A stretch of 5,542 bases of DNA from NCBI GenBank assembly GCA_027317055.1, contig DAHVFK010000250.1, positions 1 through 5,542 on the forward strand, read 5' to 3'. Position 1 is the first letter of the stretch; every line of letters begins with the position of its first letter. A program made the position numbers and the translations under genes. The notes under the pieces were generated by a model. That model did no database searches. It worked only from the letters and a program-made list of their open reading frames with translations, and was not told where the DNA came from. Positions 1-5,542 of the stretch are shown here, in pieces. Origin of the DNA: Betaproteobacteria bacterium. Lineage in GTDB: Bacteria; Pseudomonadota; Gammaproteobacteria; Burkholderiales; SG8-39.

Positions 1-1842
1 CGCTGGAAGATCGTTCTCGAGGACGGCGGCAGCCACGAGGGCGAGGGGCGCACCGCGGCCGGCGAGCTCGAAATCTCCGCGCCGCTGCCGATGGGCTACC
101 ACCGCCTGACGATCGAGGGGCTGGGAGAGACGCTCCTGATCGCGGCGCCCGAGCGCTGCTGGCGTCCGGCCACGCTCCAGGACGGCGGCAACGTCTGGGG
201 CCCCGCGCTGCAGCTCTACGCGCTGCGCTCGGCGCGCAACTGGGGCATCGGCGATTTCGGCGACCTTGGCGCGCTGATCGAGCAGTGGGCGGCGCGCGGC
301 GCCGGCATCTTCGGCCTCAACCCGCTGCATGCGCTGTTTCCTCACAACCCGGCCCACGCGAGCCCCTACAGCCCCTCCTCGCGGCTGCTGCTCAACGTGC
401 TGTACCTCGATATCGAGGCGATCGAGGACTGCGCCGAGTGCGAGCCCGCCCAGCGCCTGCTGCGCTCGGAGCAGTTCCAGGCGCGGCTTGCGGCGCTGCG
501 CGCCGCCGAGCTGGTGGATTATCCGGGCGTCGCGGCGGCCAAGTTCGAGGCGCTCGAGCTGTTGCACGCGCATTTCCGCCGGCGTCACCTCGCTGCGGGC
601 GACGCGCGCGCGCAGGCCTTGCTCGAGTTTCGCGCGCGCGGCGGCGAGATGCTGCGCCGGCATGCTCTGTACGACGCGCTGCAGGAGCACTTTCACCGCG
701 CCGACCCCGGGGTGTGGGGCTGGCAGAAATGGCCCGCGGAATACCACGACCCCGCGGGCGCCGCCGTGGCGCGCTTCGCACTCGAGCATGCCGCGCGCGT
801 CGAGTACTTCGAGTACCTGCAGTGGCAGGCCGAGATCCAGCTCTCGCGCGTGGCCTGGCGCTGCGCCGAGCTGGGCCTGGGGATCGGTCTTTATCTCGAC
901 CTCGCGGTGTCGGTCGACCGCGCCGGTTCCGACGCCTGGGCTTACCAGGAGTGCTATGCGCTCGGCACCAGCGTCGGAGCGCCGCCCGACGAATTCAACC
1001 TCAAGGGCCAGGACTGGGGGCTGCCGCCGCTGCGCCCCGATCGCTTGCGCGCAAGCCGCTACGAGCTGTACACGTGCGCGCTGCGCGAAGCGATGAGCCA
1101 TGCGGGCGCGCTGCGCATCGACCACGTGATGGGACTGATGCGCCTGTACTGGATCCCGGCGGGCGCCGAGCCCGGCGCCGGCGCCTACGTGCACTACGCG
1201 CTCGAGGAGATGATGGCGATTCTCGCGCTCGAGAGCCACCGCAACCGCTGCGTGGTGATCGGCGAGGACCTCGGCACCGTGGCCGAAGAGATGCGCAGCG
1301 CGCTTGCGCGCTACGGCGTGCTGTCCTACCGGGTGCTGTTCTTCGAGCGCGACGGCGCGGGCGAGTTCAAGCGGCCCGCGGAGTTCCCGCGCGAGGCGCT
1401 GGTCACGGTCAGCACCCACGACCTGCCCACGCTCGCGGGCTGGTGGCAGGGCGCGGACCTCGCGCTGCGCCAACGGCTGGATCTGTTCCCCGACCAGGCC
1501 AGCTACGAGACGCAGGTCAAGGCGCGCGCCGAAGACCGTGCGCGCCTGCTGCGCGCGCTCGAGCGCGCCGGGCTGCTGCCGCGCGACGTCGATGCCGGGC
1601 TCGCCGCGGCGGTGCACGCCTACGCCGCCGCCGCGCCCTCGCGCATCATGATGATGCAGCTCGAAGACCTGCTCGGCGTGGTCGAGCAGGTCAACCTGCC
1701 GGCCACCACCGACCAGCACCCGAACTGGCGCCGCAAGCTGCCGCTCGACATCGAGCGCATCGGCTCCCAGCCCCGCGCGGCGGCGCTCGCTGCGCGCCTG
1801 GCGCAACTGCGCCCCCATCCGCAGAACCGCCCCGCCTCGCTC
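1..1842 (+). other. malQ: GH77 4-alpha-glucanotransferase (MalQ) domain of the fusion
   Basis: This half should disproportionate maltooligosaccharides, rebuilding long chains from short ones. Bases 1-180 encode the end of the beta-rich N-terminal domain typical of proteobacterial MalQ. The catalytic barrel follows: the SPYSPSSRL motif at residues 91-99 (counted from codon 91), GQDWGLPP at bases 1006-1029, the nucleophile Asp344 in LRIDHV (codon 1120), the acid/base Glu392 in GEDLG (codon 1264), and the stabilising Asp444 in STHDLPT (codon 1420). The end motif DQHPNWRRKL is at residues 541-550. The spacing of the three acids (48 and 100 residues from the first) equals what I recall for E. coli MalQ (D448, E496, D548). 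One variation: the segment around codons 898-912 reads LDLAVSV, where I recall RDLAVGV as usual, with the conserved Asp kept. The domain end is approximate. Confidence 0.94.
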
Positions 1843-4740
1843 AAGCCGGTCGAAGCGCGCGTGCCGCGCGCCACTTACCGTCTGCAGCTGCATGCAGGCT
1901 TCACCTTCACCGACGCCATCGGCCTGGTGCCCTACCTCGCCAAACTCGGCGTGAGTCACCTCTACTGCTCGCCGATCCTGCGCGCGCGTCCGGGCAGCAC
2001 GCACGGCTATGACGTGGTGGCGCACGACCAGCTCAACCCCGAGCTCGGCAGCCCGGCCGACTTCGACCGCCTGGTCGCCGCGCTGCACGCGCAGGGCATG
2101 GGTCTGCTGTTCGACATGGTGCCCAACCACGTCGGCGTGCACGGCGCCGACAACGCCTGGTGGATGGACGTGCTGGAGAACGGCCAGGCCTCGGCCTTCG
2201 CCGAGTATTTCGACATCGAGTGGCACCCGGTCAACAGCGACCTCGAAGGCAAGGTGCTGGTGCCCGTGCTCGGCGACCACTACGGCAACGTACTCGCCGC
2301 CGGCGAGCTCAAGCTGCACTACGAGGCGGACGCCGGCTCGTTCGCGGTGCGCTACCACGAGCACCGCTTCCCGCTCGACCCCGCGAGCTATCGGCTCGTG
2401 CTGCGCCGCGCCGAGGCGGCGCTGCGAGAGGCGAACGCGACCGAGGCGGCGAGCGAAGAGCTCGCGGCGGTTTCCGCGGCCTTCACCGGCCTGCCTTCGC
2501 GCAACAGCAGCGAGGCCGCGGACGTCGCTCGCCGCGCGACGCAAAAGGAAGAGCTCAAACAGCGCCTGCTGCGCCTGGCGCGCATCCAGCCCGACGTCGC
2601 CGCCGCGCTTGCCGCGGCAGTCGAGGGCGTCAACGCGCCGCCGGGAGACGCGCTGCACGCGGTGCTCGAACACCAGGCCTACCGCCTCGCCTACTGGCTG
2701 GTCGCCTCGGACGAGATCAACTACCGGCGCTTCTTCGACATCAACGACCTCGCGGCGCTGCGGATGGAGAACGAGGCGGTGTTCGAGGCCACGCACGCGT
2801 TCGCCTTTTCGCTCATCGCGCAGCGCAAAGTCGACGGGTTGCGCATCGACCATCCCGATGGGCTGTTCGACCCGGCGCAGTATTTCGCCCGCCTGCAGCA
2901 GCGCTATGCGCGCGTCATCGGCATGCCGCTCGGCGTGCCGGGGCTCGACGGCCGCCCGCCGCGCCCGCTGTACGTGCTGGTCGAAAAAATCACCGCCCGC
3001 CACGAGCACGTGCCCGAGACCTGGGCGGTGCACGGCACCACCGGCTATCGCTTCGCCGCAGTGGTGAATGGACTGTTCGTCGACCCGGCGGCGCGCGCGC
3101 GCCTCGACCGCACCTGGCGCAGTTTCAGCGGCGAGGAGATCGACTTCGAGCAAGCGGCTTACGAAGGCAAGCGCGCCATCATGCGCGGCACCCTCGCGGC
3201 CGAGCTGACCGTGCTCGCCACCGAACTGCTGCGCATCGCGCGCGCCGACCGGCGCACGCGCGACTACACCTTCAACACGCTGCGCCAGGCGCTGGCCGAG
3301 GTGGCGGCCTGCCTGCCCGTGTACCGCAGCTACATCACCGCCAAGCCCTCGGCCCAGGACCGGCGCTACATCGACTGGGCCGTGGCGCGCGCCACGCGCC
3401 GCAGCCGTGCCGCCGATACCACCATCTTCACCTTCGTGCGCCAGGCGCTGCTCGGACGGGCGCTTGGCGGCGCGCCGCGCGCGCTCGGCAAGCAGGTGCT
3501 GCGCTTCGCCATGCGCTTTCAGCAGTTCAGCTCGCCGGTCGCCGCCAAGGGCGTGGAGGACACTGCGTTCTACATTTACAACCGCCTCGTCTCGCTCAAC
3601 GAGGTCGGCTCGGATCCCGACATGTTCGGTTTCGCGCCCAGCGCCTTCCACAGCGCGAGCGCGGACCGCGCGCAGCGCTGGCCGCACACTATGCTCGCGA
3701 CTTCGACGCATGACAACAAGCGCTCCGAGGACGTGCGCCAGCGCATCAACGTCGTCTCCGAGATGCCGGGGCCCTGGCGCCTGCTGCTGCGGCGCTGGAA
3801 GACGCTCAACCGGCTGCGCCGCAGGACGCGCGAAGGCCGCCCCGCGCCGTCGCGCAACGACGAGTACATGCTGTACCAGACTCTGCTCGGCAGCTTCCCG
3901 ACGGGCGAGCTGAACGAGGTCGCCCTGGACGAATACCGCGGCCGCATCGAAGCCTACATGCTCAAGGCCGTGCGCGAAGCGAAGGAGCACACCAGCTGGG
4001 TCAGCCCGAACGAGGAGTACGAGAATGCCCTTGCCTCGTTCGTGCGCGCGCTGCTCGGACGAGCACAGCACAACCCGTTCCTGGACGACCTGCGCGTGCA
4101 GGCCGCGACCGTGGCCTGGTTCGGCGCGCTCAACAGCCTGTCGATGACGCTCATTAAGTACAGCTCGCCCGGCGTGCCCGACCTGTACCAGGGCAACGAG
4201 CTGATGGATCTGAGCCTGGTCGATCCGGACAACCGCCGCCCGGTGGACTACGTTCTGCGCCGGCGCCTGCTGGAGGAAGTGCGCGACCTCGCCCAACGCC
4301 CCGGCTTCGCTCCCGCCGCGCGCGCACTCGCCGAGCACCCCTTCGACGGCCGCGCCAAGCTGCTCGTGACCTGGCGCCTGCTCGAGCTGCGGCGCGAACT
4401 GCCGGCGCTGTTCGCCGACGGAGCCTACGAGCCGCTCGATGCCGGCGGCGCGCAGTCCGCGCACGTGCTCGCGTACGCCCGGCGCCACGAGGCGGGCACG
4501 CTGGTGGTGATCGCCGGGCGGCTGTTCGCGAAGCTGCTGAGCGAGCCGGGCAAGCTGCCGCTCGACGCGGCGGCATGGCACGACACCCACGTCGCCGCCG
4601 GCGCGCTGGCCGAGGGCACTCGGCTTCGCAACCTGCTCACCGGCGAAACGGTGACCGTGCGCGACGGCCGGATCGCGCTCGCGCACGCGTTCGCGAGCTT
4701 TCCCGCCGCGGCGCTACTCGCCCATAGCACTGGATCGTGA
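1..4740 (+). CDS. malQ-treY: Bifunctional 4-alpha-glucanotransferase / malto-oligosyltrehalose synthase (MalQ-TreY fusion), 5' end outside window
   Basis: A cytoplasmic fusion enzyme of maltodextrin-to-trehalose metabolism. The MalQ half (EC 2.4.1.25) transfers alpha-1,4-glucan segments between chains. The TreY half (EC 5.4.99.15) isomerises the reducing-end linkage to alpha,alpha-1,1, making maltooligosyl trehalose for TreZ. The frame is open from base 1, and the 30 codons before the ATG at 91 read as MalQ N-terminal domain leading into PLPMGYH, so ATG 91 is internal and the true start lies upstream. Residue numbers below count from codon 91. MalQ motifs lie at residues 91-550 and TreY motifs at about 592-1387, joined by a short linker, with no stop or frame change at the join. 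By catalytic-residue spacing, about 75 N-terminal residues are probably missing, judged from my memory of E. coli MalQ. The stop TGA (4738-4740) overlaps the next gene. No signal peptide or membrane segment is evident in the visible part. The enzyme identities are very secure; activity of the fusion is inferred. Confidence 0.95.
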   Translation, partial: RWKIVLEDGGSHEGEGRTAAGELEISAPLPMGYHRLTIEGLGETLLIAAPERCWRPATLQDGGNVWGPALQLYALRSARNWGIGDFGDLGALIEQWAARGAGIFGLNPLHALFPHNPAHASPYSPSSRLLLNVLYLDIEAIEDCAECEPAQRLLRSEQFQARLAALRAAELVDYPGVAAAKFEALELLHAHFRRRHLAAGDARAQALLEFRARGGEMLRRHALYDALQEHFHRADPGVWGWQKWPAEYHDPAGAAVARFALEHAARVEYFEYLQWQAEIQLSRVAWRCAELGLGIGLYLDLAVSVDRAGSDAWAYQECYALGTSVGAPPDEFNLKGQDWGLPPLRPDRLRASRYELYTCALREAMSHAGALRIDHVMGLMRLYWIPAGAEPGAGAYVHYALEEMMAILALESHRNRCVVIGEDLGTVAEEMRSALARYGVLSYRVLFFERDGAGEFKRPAEFPREALVTVSTHDLPTLAGWWQGADLALRQRLDLFPDQASYETQVKARAEDRARLLRALERAGLLPRDVDAGLAAAVHAYAAAAPSRIMMMQLEDLLGVVEQVNLPATTDQHPNWRRKLPLDIERIGSQPRAAALAARLAQLRPHPQNRPASLKPVEARVPRATYRLQLHAGFTFTDAIGLVPYLAKLGVSHLYCSPILRARPGSTHGYDVVAHDQLNPELGSPADFDRLVAALHAQGMGLLFDMVPNHVGVHGADNAWWMDVLENGQASAFAEYFDIEWHPVNSDLEGKVLVPVLGDHYGNVLAAGELKLHYEADAGSFAVRYHEHRFPLDPASYRLVLRRAEAALREANATEAASEELAAVSAAFTGLPSRNSSEAADVARRATQKEELKQRLLRLARIQPDVAAALAAAVEGVNAPPGDALHAVLEHQAYRLAYWLVASDEINYRRFFDINDLAALRMENEAVFEATHAFAFSLIAQRKVDGLRIDHPDGLFDPAQYFARLQQRYARVIGMPLGVPGLDGRPPRPLYVLVEKITARHEHVPETWAVHGTTGYRFAAVVNGLFVDPAARARLDRTWRSFSGEEIDFEQAAYEGKRAIMRGTLAAELTVLATELLRIARADRRTRDYTFNTLRQALAEVAACLPVYRSYITAKPSAQDRRYIDWAVARATRRSRAADTTIFTFVRQALLGRALGGAPRALGKQVLRFAMRFQQFSSPVAAKGVEDTAFYIYNRLVSLNEVGSDPDMFGFAPSAFHSASADRAQRWPHTMLATSTHDNKRSEDVRQRINVVSEMPGPWRLLLRRWKTLNRLRRRTREGRPAPSRNDEYMLYQTLLGSFPTGELNEVALDEYRGRIEAYMLKAVREAKEHTSWVSPNEEYENALASFVRALLGRAQHNPFLDDLRVQAATVAWFGALNSLSMTLIKYSSPGVPDLYQGNELMDLSLVDPDNRRPVDYVLRRRLLEEVRDLAQRPGFAPAARALAEHPFDGRAKLLVTWRLLELRRELPALFADGAYEPLDAGGAQSAHVLAYARRHEAGTLVVIAGRLFAKLLSEPGKLPLDAAAWHDTHVAAGALAEGTRLRNLLTGETVTVRDGRIALAHAFASFPAAALLAHSTGS
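1756..1863 (+). other. Junction between the MalQ and TreY domains (linker)
   Basis: This stretch of 36 codons separates the last strong MalQ motif (ending near base 1755) from the first TreY residues (PRATYRLQLH from 1864). The first half looks like the helical MalQ tail (Ala, Leu and Arg rich). The rest is a short Pro-containing stretch (HPQNRPASLKPVEAR) with no recognisable domain, so the true linker may be only about 15-20 residues. The reading frame is continuous here. Codon 1861 is GTG, exactly where a stand-alone TreY would be expected to start, but no Shine-Dalgarno-like purine run precedes it. Confidence 0.75.
1864..4737 (+). other. treY: GH13 malto-oligosyltrehalose synthase (TreY) domain of the fusion
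   Basis: This half (about 958 residues, within the upper range for proteobacterial TreY) should convert maltodextrins to maltooligosyl trehalose. It opens with YRLQLH, then SPILRARPGSTHGYD. The four GH13 regions are intact: DMVPNH at residues 675-680 (codon 2113), the nucleophile Asp920 in LRIDHPDG (codon 2848), the acid/base Glu965 in LVEKI followed by GTTGY (codon 2983), and Asp1208 in STHDNKRSEDVR (codon 3712). TreY-specific signatures follow: AKGVEDTAF at residues 1152-1160, SPGVPDLYQGNEL beginning at 1359, and LVDPDNRRPVDY at 1376-1387. The last 130 or so residues form the small C-terminal beta domain. The family signatures separate it from TreS and from ordinary alpha-amylases. Small deviations, such as Ala644 in VVAHD where I recall Asp as common, do not touch the catalytic acids. 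Confidence 0.95.
4737..4740 (+). other. GTGA start/stop overlap between malQ-treY and the threonine dehydratase gene
   Basis: The GTG start of the downstream gene (4737-4739) shares bases with the TGA stop of the fusion gene (4738-4740). Upstream of the GTG there is no proper Shine-Dalgarno; the only purine patch, TGGA at 4731-4734, is two bases from the start and too close. This arrangement suggests that ribosomes finishing TreY re-initiate on the next gene, so the two would share a transcript and be translationally coupled. The coupling is inference; the overlap is seen directly. Confidence 0.8.
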
Positions 4741-5542
4741 ATTCTCTTTCGATAGAAGATATCGAGCTCGCCGCCGCGCGCATCGCCGGCGCCATCGAGC
4801 GCACGCCGCTGCTGCACAGCCGCACCCTTTCGCACCTGACCGGATCCGAGGTCTGGCTCAAGTTCGAGAACCTGCAGTTCACTGGCTCGTTCAAGGAACG
4901 CGGGGCGCTGAACAAGCTCCTGTCCTTGCGCGAGGACGAGCGCCGGCGCGGGGTGATCGCGATGAGCGCCGGCAACCATGCGCAGGGCGTGGCCTACCAC
5001 GCCGCGCGCCTGGGCATGCGCGCGGTGATCGTGATGCCAAGGGGCACGCCCAACTCCAAGGTCGCCAACACCCGGGTGCACGGCGCGGAAGTCGTGCTCG
5101 AGGGCGACACGCTGGCCGACGCCGCGCGCCACGCGCGCAAGCTCGAAGCGCGCGACGCGCTGACTTTCATCCACCCTTACGACGACCCGGCAGTGATCGC
5201 CGGCCAGGGCACGGTCGCGCTCGAGATGCTCGCCGACATGCCCGAGCTGGACGCGCTGGTGGTGCCGGTCGGCGGCGGCGGGCTGCTCGGCGGCATGGCG
5301 CTCGCGGCGCGCTCGCTCAAGCCCCGGATCCGCGTCTACGGCGTCGAATCGCAGACCTATTCCGCGCTAGTCCAGCGCCTGGCAGGCCTGCCGGTCGAGG
5401 TCGGCGGCGACACCATCGCCGAGGGCCTCGCGGTGCGCGACGTGGGCGAACTGACGCTCGCGCTCGCGCGCGAGCTGGTGGACGAGGTGCTGCTGGTGGC
5501 CGAGGACACGATCGAGCAGGCGATCGTCGCCCTGATCGAGAT
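4737..5542 (+). CDS. ilvA: Threonine dehydratase (threonine ammonia-lyase), PLP-dependent, 3' end outside window
   Basis: This fold-type II PLP enzyme deaminates L-threonine to 2-oxobutanoate and ammonia (EC 4.3.1.19) in the cytoplasm, the entry step to isoleucine or a catabolic route. Only 268 codons are visible. The PLP-binding lysine is Lys53 in TGSFKERGALNK (codon 4893). SAGNHAQG is at residues 77-84, HPYDDPAVIAGQGT at 146-159, and the phosphate-binding glycine loop GGGGL at 179-183. The TIAEGLAV segment that follows is also typical. The start is GTG at 4737: an in-frame TAG at 4725-4727 excludes anything earlier, and the next in-frame ATG (4962) lies inside the conserved core. The short N-terminus resembles TdcB-like and medium-length IlvA enzymes that carry one C-terminal ACT domain, but that end is not visible, so biosynthetic versus catabolic role and feedback control stay open. 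Serine/threonine dehydratase or a serine racemase relative is the alternative. It overlaps the trehalose gene by four bases. Confidence 0.92.
   Translation, partial: MNSLSIEDIELAAARIAGAIERTPLLHSRTLSHLTGSEVWLKFENLQFTGSFKERGALNKLLSLREDERRRGVIAMSAGNHAQGVAYHAARLGMRAVIVMPRGTPNSKVANTRVHGAEVVLEGDTLADAARHARKLEARDALTFIHPYDDPAVIAGQGTVALEMLADMPELDALVVPVGGGGLLGGMALAARSLKPRIRVYGVESQTYSALVQRLAGLPVEVGGDTIAEGLAVRDVGELTLALARELVDEVLLVAEDTIEQAIVALIE

Noticed and set aside
601..645. Runs of alternating CG (about 603-613 and 630-640, and again near 3091-3102)
   Set aside because: These encode Ala/Arg stretches in a GC-rich gene and are too short to argue for a special DNA structure or repeat element.
1756..1863. 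Possibility that the fusion is only a sequencing or assembly error
   Set aside because: The frame does not shift across the junction and the codon use is even on both sides. A single-base error removing a stop cannot be fully excluded without reads, but nothing in the sequence suggests it.
285..2012. Long + strand open frame of 575 codons in a second frame over the MalQ region
   Set aside because: Its translation is dominated by Arg, Ala, Pro and Gly with no recognisable motif, as expected for an alternate frame of a GC-rich gene. The overlapping frame carries complete MalQ motifs.
2160..3713. Long + strand open frame of 517 codons over the TreY region
   Set aside because: Arg/Ala-rich low-complexity translation without family motifs; it lies wholly inside the intact TreY coding region.
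4680..4790. Search for a terminator or promoter between the two genes
   Set aside because: The genes overlap, there is no hairpin followed by a T run, and no convincing -35/-10 pair is visible at the end of the fusion gene.
4425..5174. 249-codon antisense open frame spanning the gene junction
   Set aside because: It is opposite two well-supported coding regions, shows no family motif, and antisense open frames are common in GC-rich DNA that rarely forms stop codons.

Overview
The window is a gene-dense, very GC-rich piece of bacterial chromosome (roughly 70% GC by eye, with strong G/C preference at third codon positions). It holds two genes on the + strand, both cut by the window edges, and no intergenic space. 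The composition, the glycogen-to-trehalose enzymes and the type of threonine dehydratase fit a high-GC proteobacterium, most likely a beta- or gammaproteobacterium. That assignment is inference from protein style only.

Positions 1-4740 are one uninterrupted reading frame of 1579 sense codons, stop included in the span, and already open at base 1. It encodes a two-enzyme fusion. The first part (1 to about 1842) is a GH77 4-alpha-glucanotransferase (MalQ/amylomaltase). The second part (about 1864 to 4737) is a GH13 malto-oligosyltrehalose synthase (TreY). Both halves keep every catalytic motif I looked for, so the protein looks like a working bifunctional enzyme and not a remnant. The two activities belong together. 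TreY turns the reducing end of a maltodextrin into a trehalosyl end, and TreZ (not in this window) then releases trehalose and leaves a chain two glucoses shorter. MalQ can rebuild the leftover short chains into longer TreY substrates. I expect treZ or other glycogen/trehalose genes upstream, by analogy with the treZ-malQ-treY order I recall from Pseudomonas.

Positions 4737-5542 are the first 268 codons of a PLP-dependent threonine dehydratase (threonine ammonia-lyase). It starts with GTG overlapping the stop of the fusion gene (GTGA). An in-frame TAG at 4725-4727 sits only three codons before that GTG and fixes the start. The gene runs off the right edge; a C-terminal ACT domain may follow but cannot be seen.

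I found no RNA gene, mobile element, CRISPR array or terminator, and no convincing promoter. The most notable points are the MalQ-TreY fusion and its tight overlap with an amino-acid metabolism gene.
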